A DNA stretch of 64,000 nucleotides, taken from assembly GCA_017625835.1 (NCBI GenBank), contig JAGAKF010000051.1, forward strand, positions 60,166 to 124,165. The letters are read 5' to 3'. Made by a program: the position numbers and the translations under genes. The notes under the pieces were generated by a model. The model had not been told where the DNA came from, made no database searches, and worked only from the letters and a program-made list of their open reading frames with translations. This DNA comes from Clostridia bacterium (lineage in GTDB: Bacteria > Bacillota > Clostridia > Oscillospirales > Acutalibacteraceae). Shown here in pieces: positions 15,260-24,306 of this stretch (position 1 is the first letter of the stretch; each line of letters starts with the position of its first letter).

Positions 15260-16480
15260 ATGTACGGTTTACTCGGACGTAAGCTTTCGCACAGTCTCTC
15301 GCCGCAGATTCACGCGCATTTCGGTTCGTATTCCTACGAGCTTTTCTGCCGTGAGCCTGAAGAGCTTGATGACTTTTTTGCAGACAAAACCCTTAAAGCT
15401 TACAACGTTACAATTCCATACAAGGTTGACGCATACAACCACTGCGACGTGCTTTCCGAAACTGCAAAGAAAATCGGCAGCGTGAACACAGTTATACGAC
15501 GCGCTGACGGAACGCTTTACGGCGACAACACGGACTATTTCGGCTTTGACTATATGTCGAAATCCTGCGGTGCGGATTACAAGGATAAAAAGGTTCTCGT
15601 TCTCGGCAGCGGCGGCGCAAGCCTTACCGTATGCACCGTTGCAAAGGACTGCGGTGCAAGGGAAATTATCGTCGTAAGCCGCAGCGGAGAAAACAATTAC
15701 GGCAACCTTGACAAGCACTGTGACGCGGACATTATCGTAAACACCACGCCTGTCGGAATGTTTCCCAATAACGGTGAGCGACTTGTTGACCTTGGTAAAT
15801 TCAAAAAACTTGAATGTGTGCTTGACCTGATATACAACCCCTGCAAGACAAGATTTCTTCTTGATGCAGAGGAGCTTGGAATCCCCCACGCGAACGGACT
15901 GACGATGCTCGTTGCGCAGGCATTGCGCTCCGCGGAACAGTTTATCGACCAAAAGCTCGGTGACAAAACAATCGAACGCGTTTACAATGCGATTTTAAAA
16001 GAGCAAAAAAATATAGTTCTAATCGGTATGCCCGGTTGCGGAAAATCGACAGTCGGCAAGCTTCTTTCTGAAAAGCTTCAGCGTGAGCTTCTTGACACGG
16101 ACAGCGAAATCGTCAAGGCGGACGGCAGACCGATTCCCGAGATTTTTTCCGCGGAGGGTGAACCGTTTTTCCGCGGGCTTGAAACCGAGGCAGTAAAAAC
16201 CATCGGCAAGCAGCTCGGAAAAATCATCGCAACGGGCGGCGGCGCCGTTATGAAAAAAGAAAACCGTGATGCACTTAAGCAAAACGGCACTGTAATATAT
16301 CTGAAAAAAGATCTGTCGCTTCTTGCGCTTGACGGACGTCCGCTTTCAAAAGACGAGGATGCCGTAAGAAAAATCTATGAGGCAAGAAAAGACACGTACG
16401 AAGCATTTGCAGACTTCACCGTTGAGGTAAGTCCCGATGCCGACATTACGACAGAAAGAGTGATTGAATGCATATTTTAG
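15260..16480 (+). CDS. aroE-aroK: Shikimate dehydrogenase - shikimate kinase fusion
   Basis: 406 residues from the ATG at 15260, set by ACGGAGGA 6 nt upstream; the longer frame from 15215 has no ribosome site. Residues of about 1-240 are AroE: GRKLSHSLSPQIHAHF, YNVTIPYK with the catalytic Lys, GDNTDYFGF, a glycine-rich LVLGSGGASLTV nucleotide loop, and NTTPVGMFP. Residues of about 245-406 are AroK: P-loop GMPGCGKSTVGKLL, DTDSEI, GGGAVMKKE and GRPL. One chain thus carries two sequential steps, dehydroshikimate to shikimate to shikimate 3-phosphate. No internal start or frameshift is visible. It overlaps aroQ by 13 nt. Confidence 0.94.
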   Translation: MYGLLGRKLSHSLSPQIHAHFGSYSYELFCREPEELDDFFADKTLKAYNVTIPYKVDAYNHCDVLSETAKKIGSVNTVIRRADGTLYGDNTDYFGFDYMSKSCGADYKDKKVLVLGSGGASLTVCTVAKDCGAREIIVVSRSGENNYGNLDKHCDADIIVNTTPVGMFPNNGERLVDLGKFKKLECVLDLIYNPCKTRFLLDAEELGIPHANGLTMLVAQALRSAEQFIDQKLGDKTIERVYNAILKEQKNIVLIGMPGCGKSTVGKLLSEKLQRELLDTDSEIVKADGRPIPEIFSAEGEPFFRGLETEAVKTIGKQLGKIIATGGGAVMKKENRDALKQNGTVIYLKKDLSLLALDGRPLSKDEDAVRKIYEARKDTYEAFADFTVEVSPDADITTERVIECIF

Positions 16481-16899
16481 TTGTAAACGGACCTAATCTT
16501 AATATGCTCGGAATAAGAGAGCCTGATGTCTACGGTAAGAGCACGTATGCCGACCTCTGTGAGCTGATCAAAAATAAAGCCAAGGAAATGAATATCACAG
16601 TCGAGCTTTTCCAGTCCAACCACGAGGGTTCAATCGTTGATAAAATTCAGGAATCCTACCAAAAGGTTGACGGAATCGTCATCAATCCTGCGGCATATAC
16701 GCACACGAGCGTTGCGATTCTTGACGCACTTAAGGCGGTTGCGATTCCGACCTGCGAGGTGCATATTTCGGACGTGGACGCGAGAGAGGAATTTCGCAGA
16801 ATTTCCTACGTCGGTCTTTATGCCGAAAAGAAGTTTGCAGGCTACGGCTTCGACGGCTATCTTATGGCAATGGAATACCTAAAAGAAAAATACGCATAA
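16468..16899 (+). CDS. aroQ: 3-dehydroquinate dehydratase, type II
   Basis: 143 residues. It dehydrates 3-dehydroquinate to 3-dehydroshikimate. Type II hallmarks are VVNGPNLNMLGIREPDVYG with the catalytic loop Arg/Tyr, the FQSNHEGSIVDKIQ segment, INPAAYTHTSVAILDAL and the His-containing CEVHISDV. It starts inside the end of the aroE-aroK gene and closes the operon, which now accounts for all seven shikimate steps. A strong terminator follows 4 nt after the stop. Confidence 0.95.
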   Translation: MHILVVNGPNLNMLGIREPDVYGKSTYADLCELIKNKAKEMNITVELFQSNHEGSIVDKIQESYQKVDGIVINPAAYTHTSVAILDALKAVAIPTCEVHISDVDAREEFRRISYVGLYAEKKFAGYGFDGYLMAMEYLKEKYA

Positions 16900-16903
16900 A
16901 GTT

Positions 16904-16938
16904 AAGGCAGAGCAAATGCTCTGCCTTTAGTTTTGTTT
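16904..16938 (+). terminator. Terminator of the aromatic operon
   Basis: AAGGCAGAGC (16904-16913) pairs with GCTCTGCCTT (16918-16927), AAAT loop, then TAGTTTTGTTT. Confidence 0.88.
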
Positions 16939-17007
16939 GTATTATTTTACGGGACTGTTTGTTCGGGTTTATATACGCACAAGAACAACAGCGCCGAAAC
17001 GGATACT

Positions 17008-17640
17008 TTATTCTTTAAAAAAATGCTCTTCAACCGTTGCGCAGATTGCGTGGTAGACAGGCAGATGAAGCTCCTGAATTTTAAAGGTTTCATCCTCATT
17101 GACAACGATCGAAATATCGCAGACACTCCTGAGCTTTCCGCCGTCACGTCCTGAAAGAGCTGCCGTTTTAATGCCGAGAGATTTTGCAACGGCTGCTGCA
17201 GAACAAACATTCTTCGCATTGCCCGAGGTGCTTATGCCGAGGAAAACGTCGCCCTCTTTACCCATAGCAAGAACCTGCTGGGCGTAGATGAGCTCGGGGT
17301 CACAATCGTTCGCAAAAGCCGTCGTCAGTGCTGCCCCGCTGTTGAGAGTGAAAACGGGCAGTCCCTGCTGAAGCTTTTCCAGCCCAAGGGCTTCAAGCTC
17401 GGGAACCGCGGAAATCATTTCAGCTTTTCTTTCATCAGACAGAGGTCTTTTTTTCAGGAAACCTTTCATAAGCTCGCCTGCGATATGCTCGGCATCGGCA
17501 CAGCTTCCGCCGTTTCCGCAGATGAGAAGTTTTCCGCCTGACTCGTAACATTTTATAAGAGTGTCGCAGAACATACGGATTTCCTGCTCATTTTTCGCAA
17601 GAACAGGATACCGCTGTATAAGCTGTGAAATATAATCCAT
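17008..17640 (-). CDS. SIS-domain sugar isomerase, GmhA/DiaA-like
   Basis: 210 residues from the ATG at 17640; a TTG at 17658 is in frame but has no better ribosome site. The sugar-isomerase loop is ICGNGGSCADAEHIAGELMKG and the second phosphate-binding loop is GISTSGNAKNVCSAA. Both are standard for the sedoheptulose 7-phosphate isomerase (GmhA) and DiaA group. GmhA would supply heptose for a surface glycan. No other heptose genes are nearby, so the substrate is uncertain. It is the last gene of the glycogen operon, directly after the histidine phosphatase. Confidence 0.78.
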   Translation of the reverse strand: MDYISQLIQRYPVLAKNEQEIRMFCDTLIKCYESGGKLLICGNGGSCADAEHIAGELMKGFLKKRPLSDERKAEMISAVPELEALGLEKLQQGLPVFTLNSGAALTTAFANDCDPELIYAQQVLAMGKEGDVFLGISTSGNAKNVCSAAAVAKSLGIKTAALSGRDGGKLRSVCDISIVVNEDETFKIQELHLPVYHAICATVEEHFFKE

Positions 17641-17661
17641 AAAATTCACTGCTTTCAAAAA

Positions 17662-18339
17662 TTAATCGTATAAAAAGTCTTCAACATTAAAATCGTCTTC
17701 AATGTCGCGGAATTCGTCCTCGCCCTCGATTTCGGGAATCTGGGCAAAAACTTCAAATTTCCTTCCCTGCGACCAGAGCGACGGTGTAACACGGATTGTA
17801 TATCCGCAACCGCCCGGGGTCAGCCACTCGTGCATCGAAGCTTCGGGCAGACCGAACATCGCAAGAAGCGCCATTATAACACCGCCGTGGGTGACGATTG
17901 CCGTCTTTGTTATACCCGACTGAATGATACCGTCGATAACCTTGATCATCGTCTGTGCGATTCTCTGAGAAAACTCCTCATTAGTCTCGCCGAAAGGCGG
18001 AGAAACGCCCTGCTTGCCTGCAAGCCAATCAGGGAAAACGGGATGCTTCTGAAGCTCCTCCGCTGTTTTGCCCTCAAATTCTCCGAAGTTGTACTCGATA
18101 AATCCGTCAATGATTATCGGTTCACAGTTCGGATAAATAAGCTTTGCAGTCTGCGTGCAACGGGACAATGGGCTTGAAAAAACAGCTTCGACAGCAGGAT
18201 ATTTATAATCCGTTTTCATCTGCGAAATCTGTTCAATTCCCTCGGCACTCAACGGTTCATCAATGTGTCCGATATAACGGCCGTCAACGTTACCTGCGGT
18301 AAGACCGTTTCTTATAAGTTGAATGTAATAAGATTTCAT
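17662..18339 (-). CDS. Histidine phosphatase superfamily protein with Asn in place of the catalytic His
   Basis: 225 residues of the phosphoglycerate-mutase-like fold. The N-terminal motif, normally LxRHGxT, reads LIRNGLT, so the phosphate-accepting His is Asn at residue 11 (codon AAC, 18307-18309). The rest of the site is kept: the second Arg in SSPLSRCTQTAK, the acid Glu in NFGEFEGKTAEEL, and the second His in VTHGGVIM. It may be a pseudophosphatase or work by a different mechanism. It sits 8 bp after glgA in the glycogen operon, so a phosphosugar ligand is plausible. The acidic C-terminus (EGEDEFRDIEDDFNVEDF) is also unusual. Confidence 0.85.
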   Translation of the reverse strand: MKSYYIQLIRNGLTAGNVDGRYIGHIDEPLSAEGIEQISQMKTDYKYPAVEAVFSSPLSRCTQTAKLIYPNCEPIIIDGFIEYNFGEFEGKTAEELQKHPVFPDWLAGKQGVSPPFGETNEEFSQRIAQTMIKVIDGIIQSGITKTAIVTHGGVIMALLAMFGLPEASMHEWLTPGGCGYTIRVTPSLWSQGRKFEVFAQIPEIEGEDEFRDIEDDFNVEDFLYD

Positions 18340-18347
18340 TTGTTTTA

Positions 18348-19769
18348 TTATTCCTTTAATGTTGCCTTGTAAAGTTTGATATAAGTGTTTGCTGAACGTC
18401 CCCAGCTGTAATCACATTCGAGAGCGCGCTGTGTAAGTGCTGCCCAGTCGTGGTTATAGTAAACCGTCAATGCACGGCGGATTGCATCGAGCATATCGTG
18501 TGCATTGTAACTCTTGAACGTAAAGCCGTTACCCTCGCCGTCGCCGCAGTCCGAAATAGAGTCGCGAAGACCGCCTGTTTCACGGACGATAGGCACTGTA
18601 CCGTAACGAAGCGCAACCATCTGCGAAAGTCCGCAGGGCTCGCTCTTTGACGGCATAAGGAACATATCCGCACCTGCATAAATCTTACGTGCAAGGTCAG
18701 GGATAAATCCGATTCGAAGACCGACTTTATCGGGATACTTTGCGGCAATCTCTCTGAAGAAGCTTTCGTATTCATAGTCACCCGAGCCGAGGACAACAAG
18801 CTGCATTTCACTCGTTGCAAGAAGCTCGTCAAGGATACCCTTTACAAGGTCGAGTCCCTTATGAGCAACAAGGCGGGAAACCATACCGATGATCGGCACG
18901 TCCGGACGAACGGGAAGTCCCATAACCTGCTGAAGATCTTCTTTATTGAGCTTTTTGTCTTCAGGCTTTTCTGCCGAATAATTTGCTCTGATGCTCTTGT
19001 CCGTTTCGGGGTCGTAACCGATAACGTCGATACCGTTGAGGATACCGCTGAGCTTGTATCTTCTCTCGTTGAGGATGCTGTCAAGACCGTGAGAGTACCA
19101 CGGGTCAAGGATTTCGTCAGCGTAAGACTGGCTTACCGTCGTAACCTTGTTTGCGCATTCGATTGCGCCCTTCATAAAGTTTACGCAACCGTCGTATTCA
19201 AGCAAAGATGCGTGCTCCTGAGGAATTCCGAGAACGTCCTCAAGCACTTCCTTGCCGTAGATTCCCTGGTACTGAATGTTGTGGATTGTGAAAATAGTTT
19301 TGATGTTTTCGTAACCCGGAGAATTTGCATACATTGCAGAATAGTAAACAGGTGTAAGCGCTGTCTGCCAGTCGTTACAATGAATGATGTCGGGCTTAAA
19401 ATCGATGTGCGGAATAATTTCAAGAATAGCTCTTGAGAAAAATGCAAAACGCTCCGCATCGTCATACTGACCGTAGATTGTATCACGCTTGAAATAATAC
19501 TGATTGTCAAGAAGGTAGTAGATAACACCGTTATACTTTGCTTCAAAAATTCCGCAATACTGGCGGCGCCATGCTACAGGAACACAGATATGAGTAATGA
19601 ACTTCATTGTGTCCTTGAGTTCCTGACGGATTGTATCATAAAGAGGCATTACAACACGGCAACCTATAAGTCTTTTTCTGAGAGCCTGAGGCAATGAACC
19701 TGCAACGTCACCAAGACCGCCACTCGCCATAAAAGGAAGTGCTTCACTTGCTGCATATAAAACCTTCAT
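18348..19769 (-). CDS. glgA: Glycogen synthase (ADP-glucose, GT5)
   Basis: 473 residues. It adds glucose from ADP-glucose to the non-reducing ends of alpha-1,4-glucan. GT5 landmarks: MKVLYAASEALPFMASGGLG at the N-terminus, HCNDWQTAL, TIHNIQYQGIYG, LSGILNGID, MVSRLVAHKGLDLV, and MPSKSEPCGLSQMVALRYGT with the catalytic Glu. In the first motif the usual Lys of KTGGL is replaced by Ala (MASGGL). GGATGATTTATT precedes the ATG. It lies third to fourth in the operon glgB-glgC-glgD-glgA. Confidence 0.94.
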   Translation of the reverse strand: MKVLYAASEALPFMASGGLGDVAGSLPQALRKRLIGCRVVMPLYDTIRQELKDTMKFITHICVPVAWRRQYCGIFEAKYNGVIYYLLDNQYYFKRDTIYGQYDDAERFAFFSRAILEIIPHIDFKPDIIHCNDWQTALTPVYYSAMYANSPGYENIKTIFTIHNIQYQGIYGKEVLEDVLGIPQEHASLLEYDGCVNFMKGAIECANKVTTVSQSYADEILDPWYSHGLDSILNERRYKLSGILNGIDVIGYDPETDKSIRANYSAEKPEDKKLNKEDLQQVMGLPVRPDVPIIGMVSRLVAHKGLDLVKGILDELLATSEMQLVVLGSGDYEYESFFREIAAKYPDKVGLRIGFIPDLARKIYAGADMFLMPSKSEPCGLSQMVALRYGTVPIVRETGGLRDSISDCGDGEGNGFTFKSYNAHDMLDAIRRALTVYYNHDWAALTQRALECDYSWGRSANTYIKLYKATLKE

Positions 19770-19802
19770 AATAAATCATCCTTTCGTTGAATTTTCGGGA
19801 AA

Positions 19803-20915
19803 TCAGATTACGATACTCTTGCCGATATAAACGGGGAATTTCTCGTCACCTGAAAGAACCTTGTTCGGCTTGATAACAACATTCTTGTCCGCAACAACAC
19901 AATTGAGCGAAACGTCATCGCCGATGTAAGTATTCTGCATAAGAACGCAGTTTTTAACGACTGCATCCTTGCCGACGTGAACACCGCGGAAGAGGATACA
20001 GTTTTCAACCTTACCCTCGATTACGCAACCGTCAGCAACGAGTGAGTTTGTAACTTCCGAACCGAGACCGTAAATTGCGGGAACATCGTCCTTAACCTTT
20101 GTATATACGGGATGTGAACGGAAGAGTGAGTTTCTTGTTTCCTTGTCAAGCAAAGCCATATTTGCTTCGAAGTAGCTCTGCATTGAATCAAGAAGCTTAA
20201 CGAAACCTGTAACCTCGTAGCCGTAAATCTTAAGCTTTGCAACGTTTCTCTTAAGAATATCGTCGGTAAATGAACGGAAGCCGAGGCTTGTTGCTTCGTT
20301 GATAAGTCTTTCGAGCAAAGACTTTCTGAGAAGCACGATGTTTATTGAATAGTTTGCAACACCGTCCTGAAGACGACGTGAAACTGAACTGATCCTGCTG
20401 TCTGCATCCATATCAAGGATTGCAAGCTCGGAAATATTCGGTGTTTCACCGTTAACGTATGCGATTGTGATATCTGCACCTTTTACCTCGTGGTAAGCGA
20501 ACATCTTTGTAAGGTCAAAGTTATAAAGCGCATTACAGTCGCACATAAGAACGTATTCTTCGTCAGAATACTGAAGGAAGTTCATAACACCTGCAACAGC
20601 TTCGATTCTGCCCGAATAAAGGCCTGTATTTGCAGAGTTGAACGGAGGAAGGATATAAAGACCGCCGTTCTTTCTTGAAAGGTCCCAGGCACGTCCGTTT
20701 CCGACGTGGTCCATAAGTGACTGGTAGTTGCTTTTTGTAATAATACCAACCTTACCCATTCCGCTGTTTACCATAGCTGAAAGGTTGAAGTCGATAAGAC
20801 GGTAGCGTCCGCCGAAGGGTACAGAACCCATTGAACGCATTGACGTCAGTTCGTTAAGATAATTATCAAAATTGTTTGAAAAAACAAGTCCGAGTACGTT
20901 ATTGGCTCTCATCAT
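19803..20915 (-). CDS. glgD: Glucose-1-phosphate adenylyltransferase subunit GlgD
   Basis: 370 residues with a nucleotidyltransferase N-terminal domain and a left-handed beta-helix C-terminus ([20 protein letters not shown]). The N-terminal loop reads [20 protein letters not shown] rather than the catalytic GGxGxRL of GlgC, as usual for GlgD, which in Firmicutes partners GlgC and modulates its activity. The glgC stop overlaps the start (ATGATGA), so the two subunits should be made in step. A GGGGGC ribosome site precedes it. Confidence 0.93.
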   Translation of the reverse strand: MMRANNVLGLVFSNNFDNYLNELTSMRSMGSVPFGGRYRLIDFNLSAMVNSGMGKVGIITKSNYQSLMDHVGNGRAWDLSRKNGGLYILPPFNSANTGLYSGRIEAVAGVMNFLQYSDEEYVLMCDCNALYNFDLTKMFAYHEVKGADITIAYVNGETPNISELAILDMDADSRISSVSRRLQDGVANYSINIVLLRKSLLERLINEATSLGFRSFTDDILKRNVAKLKIYGYEVTGFVKLLDSMQSYFEANMALLDKETRNSLFRSHPVYTKVKDDVPAIYGLGSEVTNSLVADGCVIEGKVENCILFRGVHVGKDAVVKNCVLMQNTYIGDDVSLNCVVADKNVVIKPNKVLSGDEKFPVYIGKSIVI

Positions 20916-22126
20916 TCTGCCCCCTTTACATCTTCGCCTATCATTGCTTTCGGCTCAACACAAGCACCCTTGCCGACCGTTACGCCGGGGCCGACAACTG
21001 CAACACCCCAGTCTTCGAGGTTTTCCATATCTTCGGGACGCTTACCTACGCAGGCGTCGCCCTCAACAACTACGTTTTCGGCTACGATTGCGTACTGTAC
21101 CTTTGCGCCTGATTTGATTACGCTGCCGGGCATAATGATTGAATCTTTAACCACTGCGCCCTCTTCAACGTCAACGTTTGCAAAGAGAACGGAGAAATCA
21201 ACTTCGCCCTCGATTTCGCAGCCTTCTGCGATCATTGAATTCTGAACCTTTGCAGTGTCTGCAACATAGTGCGGACAGGTTACGGGATTCTTTGCATAAA
21301 TCTTCCAGCTTGAATCCGTAAGATCGAGGTCAACCTGAGGATTGAGAAGGTCAAGGTTAGCTTCCCACAAGCTGTCGATTGTTCCAACGTCTTTCCAGTA
21401 GCCGTCAAATTCATAAGCAAACATTCTCTCGCCTGCTTCGTGCATTGCAGGGATAAGGTCGTGGCCGAAGTCGTTGCTTGATGACGGGTTTGCTTCATCG
21501 TCGAGAAGATACTGACGAAGCTTCTTCCAGGAGAAGACATAAACACCCATTGAAGCCTTGTTTGAACGGGGATTCTTCGGCTTCTCTTCAAATTCGGAGA
21601 TTGAGCCGTCGTCATTGACGATCATAAGTCCGAAACGTGAAGCCTCTTCCCATGGCACTTCAAGCATTGCGATTGTACAGTCAGCGTTCTTTTCCTTGTG
21701 GAAGCTGAGCATCTTTGAATAGTCCATTTTATAGATATGGTCACCCGAAAGGATGAGAACATATTCGGGGTCATATCTGTCAATGAAATTAATGTTCTGG
21801 TAAATTGCGTTTGCTGTTCCCTTGTACCATTCAGTACCCTGAATCTGCTGGTACGGTGAAAGAATATGAACACCGCCGTCTGCGCGGTCAAGGTCCCATG
21901 CCTGTCCGTTACCGATATAATCGTTAAGTTCAAGAGGCTGATACTGTGTAAGTACGCCCACTGTGTAAATACCTGAGTTTACACAGTTTGAAAGCGGGAA
22001 ATCGATGATTCTGTATTTTCCGCCGTAGGGTACGGCAGGTTTGGCGATGTTTTTTGTCAGTATACCGAGTCTGCTTCCCTGTCCGCCTGCAAGGAGCATT
22101 GCGATACATTCGTGTTTGCGTGACAT
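20912..22126 (-). CDS. glgC: Glucose-1-phosphate adenylyltransferase, catalytic subunit
   Basis: 404 residues. It makes ADP-glucose from ATP and glucose 1-phosphate, the committed step of glycogen synthesis. Landmarks: [31 protein letters not shown]-like segment [52 protein letters not shown] and the C-terminal beta-helix with repeated I/V-x-x-G turns. AAAGGAGGCAG precedes the ATG. It lies 16 nt after glgB and overlaps glgD by 4 nt. Confidence 0.96.
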   Translation of the reverse strand: MSRKHECIAMLLAGGQGSRLGILTKNIAKPAVPYGGKYRIIDFPLSNCVNSGIYTVGVLTQYQPLELNDYIGNGQAWDLDRADGGVHILSPYQQIQGTEWYKGTANAIYQNINFIDRYDPEYVLILSGDHIYKMDYSKMLSFHKEKNADCTIAMLEVPWEEASRFGLMIVNDDGSISEFEEKPKNPRSNKASMGVYVFSWKKLRQYLLDDEANPSSSNDFGHDLIPAMHEAGERMFAYEFDGYWKDVGTIDSLWEANLDLLNPQVDLDLTDSSWKIYAKNPVTCPHYVADTAKVQNSMIAEGCEIEGEVDFSVLFANVDVEEGAVVKDSIIMPGSVIKSGAKVQYAIVAENVVVEGDACVGKRPEDMENLEDWGVAVVGPGVTVGKGACVEPKAMIGEDVKGAE

Positions 22127-22142
22127 TATGTGCTGCCTCCTT

Positions 22143-24092
22143 TTATTTTGTCGCTTTTTCTGCGGCTTTTTCGTTTGTTGTTTTTCTCTTTCTCGAAACC
22201 GGAGCTTTGAGATATATTACACTCAGACCCGGAAGGTCGAGCGAAATACTGTTTTCAAAACCATGCATCGGAGCTTTCCTGCTCTTCACACTGCCTGTTG
22301 TTCCCGCACCTTTTCCGCCGAATTCTTCGGCATCCGTGTTAAGGATTACCTTATAGCTTCCTGCCTTCGGAACACCTATGCAGTAATTCTCACGGGTAAC
22401 GGGGGTGAAATTGCACACGGCAATAATTTCTTTTTTGTCCTTGTCAATTCTTCTGAAAGCAATTACTGAATTGTCAACGTCGTCGTTGCTTATCCAGTTA
22501 AAGCCTTCCCAATTATAATCAACCTGCCAGAGTGCAGGATTTGATTTATAAAGCTCATTGATTGTTTTAACAAAATGCTGATGCTTGCGGTGCGCTTCGT
22601 AATCAAGAAGCAACCAGTCAAGACCCTGCTTGTAATTCCATTCGATGAACTGGCCGAATTCCTGACCCATAAACATAAGCTTCTTTCCGGGATGAGCCAT
22701 CATATAACCGAGGAAAGAACGCACACCTGCAAACTTTTCTTCGTACTCGCCCGGCATCTTGTTGATGAGGGAGCATTTTCCGTGAACAACTTCGTCGTGC
22801 GAAATCGGCAGAACAAAGTTTTCGGAAAATGCGTAGAAAAACGAGAAAGTAAGGTTGTTATGGTTAAACTTTCTGTGAATTGCGTCCATTGAGAAATATT
22901 TCAGGCAGTCGTTCATCCAACCCATATTCCACTTGAAGTTGAAGCCGAGACCACCGTCACAGACGGGCTTGGAAACCATCGGCCACGCCGTGCTTTCTTC
23001 CGCAATCATAAGCACGTCTCCGTACTCGCGGAAAATTGAAATGTTGAGATTCTGCAGGAATTCAATGGCTTCAAGGTTTTCGTTGCCGCCGTTCTTGTTC
23101 GGGCGCCAGTTGCCGTCCGTCCTGCAATAGTCAAGATAAAGCATTGAAGCAACAGCATCGACTCTGAGACCGTCGATATGATATTTTTCAAGCCAGAAAA
23201 GGGCGCTTGAAGTAAGGAAGCTTCGGACTTCGTTCTTGCCGTAGTCAAAAACTCTTGTTCCCCACTGCTTATGCTCGCCCTTGAGCATATCTTCATACTC
23301 ATAAAGCGGCTGACCGTCGAACTCGTAAAGTCCGTGCGCATCCTTCGGGAAGTGGGCAGGCACCCAGTCGAGAATAACGCCGAGCCCTGCTTCGTGGCAC
23401 TTGTCGATGAAGTACATAAAATCCTTCGGTTCGCCGTAACGGGAGGTCGGTGCGAAATAGCCCGTAACCTGATATCCCCACGAGCCGTCGAACGGATGCT
23501 CACTTATCGGCAGAAGCTCGATATGAGTATATCCCATTTCCTTAACATATTTTGTCAATTCGTCGGCAAGCTGACGGTACGAATAAAAAATTTCTTCTCC
23601 GTGAACTTTCCACGAGCCGAGGTGAACCTCGTAAATATTCATCGGGCTTTCGTAAGCAGATTGTTCCTTGCGAGATTTCATCCACTTGGCATCTTTCCAC
23701 TCGTAGCCGCTGATATCGTAAAATTTTGATGCTGTCTCGGGACGTGTTTCCGCATGGAACGCGTACGGATCGGCTTTGAAAATACGTCTGCCGTCACGAG
23801 CTGTTATGCAGAATTTATACGCATCGAACTGCTTGATGTTTTCAATAAAGCATTCCCATATTGAACCGTCGGAAAGGCGATACATATGGTTTGCATCGTT
23901 GTTCCAGCCGTTGAAATCTCCCACGACGCTTAAGGCCTGCGCGTTCGGTGCCCAGACACGGAAAACGACCCTGTCGGCATCAACACGGTGTGCGCCAAGG
24001 AAATCGTACGCTTTCGCATTGTTTCCCTGATGGAACAGATAAACAGGAACATCGTTCGAGTTATTTTCAGGAATATGATTTTCCCTGTTCAT
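22143..24092 (-). CDS. glgB: 1,4-alpha-glucan branching enzyme
   Basis: 649 residues. It cuts alpha-1,4 chains and re-joins them as alpha-1,6 branches. Residues of about 25-125 are a CBM48 module ([19 protein letters not shown]). The GH13 barrel follows with [20 protein letters not shown], the nucleophile Asp in [16 protein letters not shown], the acid Glu in [10 protein letters not shown] and the third carboxylate in [11 protein letters not shown]. The C-terminal beta domain is followed by a short Lys-rich end ([16 protein letters not shown]). ACGGAGGGATTG precedes the ATG. It is the first gene of the operon, behind the promoter at 24150-24178. Confidence 0.95.
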   Translation of the reverse strand: MNRENHIPENNSNDVPVYLFHQGNNAKAYDFLGAHRVDADRVVFRVWAPNAQALSVVGDFNGWNNDANHMYRLSDGSIWECFIENIKQFDAYKFCITARDGRRIFKADPYAFHAETRPETASKFYDISGYEWKDAKWMKSRKEQSAYESPMNIYEVHLGSWKVHGEEIFYSYRQLADELTKYVKEMGYTHIELLPISEHPFDGSWGYQVTGYFAPTSRYGEPKDFMYFIDKCHEAGLGVILDWVPAHFPKDAHGLYEFDGQPLYEYEDMLKGEHKQWGTRVFDYGKNEVRSFLTSSALFWLEKYHIDGLRVDAVASMLYLDYCRTDGNWRPNKNGGNENLEAIEFLQNLNISIFREYGDVLMIAEESTAWPMVSKPVCDGGLGFNFKWNMGWMNDCLKYFSMDAIHRKFNHNNLTFSFFYAFSENFVLPISHDEVVHGKCSLINKMPGEYEEKFAGVRSFLGYMMAHPGKKLMFMGQEFGQFIEWNYKQGLDWLLLDYEAHRKHQHFVKTINELYKSNPALWQVDYNWEGFNWISNDDVDNSVIAFRRIDKDKKEIIAVCNFTPVTRENYCIGVPKAGSYKVILNTDAEEFGGKGAGTTGSVKSRKAPMHGFENSISLDLPGLSVIYLKAPVSRKRKTTNEKAAEKATK

Positions 24093-24149
24093 TTCAATCC
24101 CTCCGTTTTAGCATTCGTACAGGCAGACTACTCCACTTATACATTTATT

Positions 24150-24178
24150 ATTTTACCAAAGCGCCAAACAAAATTCAA
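24150..24178 (-). promoter_or_regulatory. Promoter of the glycogen operon
   Basis: Minus-strand TTGAAT (24173-24178), 17-nt spacer, TAAAAT (24150-24155), 57 bp before glgB. Confidence 0.7.
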
Positions 24179-24243
24179 GTAATTTTGACTATAATATTCA
24201 AAGGGTATGTAGAAAATTATCGACCATTTTGTGTATTTTGTTA

Positions 24244-24289
24244 CAAAAAAAAGGCCCGCCGAGCAGATTTGTGCATCTGCCCGACGGGG
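24244..24289 (-). terminator. Terminator of the metallophosphoesterase gene
   Basis: The minus-strand RNA forms a 14-bp stem (24275-24288 with 24255-24268) around a 6-nt loop, then GGCC and U8. Its two non-Watson-Crick pairs are G-U only when read on the minus strand, which fixes the orientation. Confidence 0.9.
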
Positions 24290-24306
24290 TAATTAATTAA
24301 TTCTGA

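Noticed and set aside
15269-15952. 227-codon minus-strand frame
   Set aside because: Antisense to the AroE domain of the aroE-aroK fusion.
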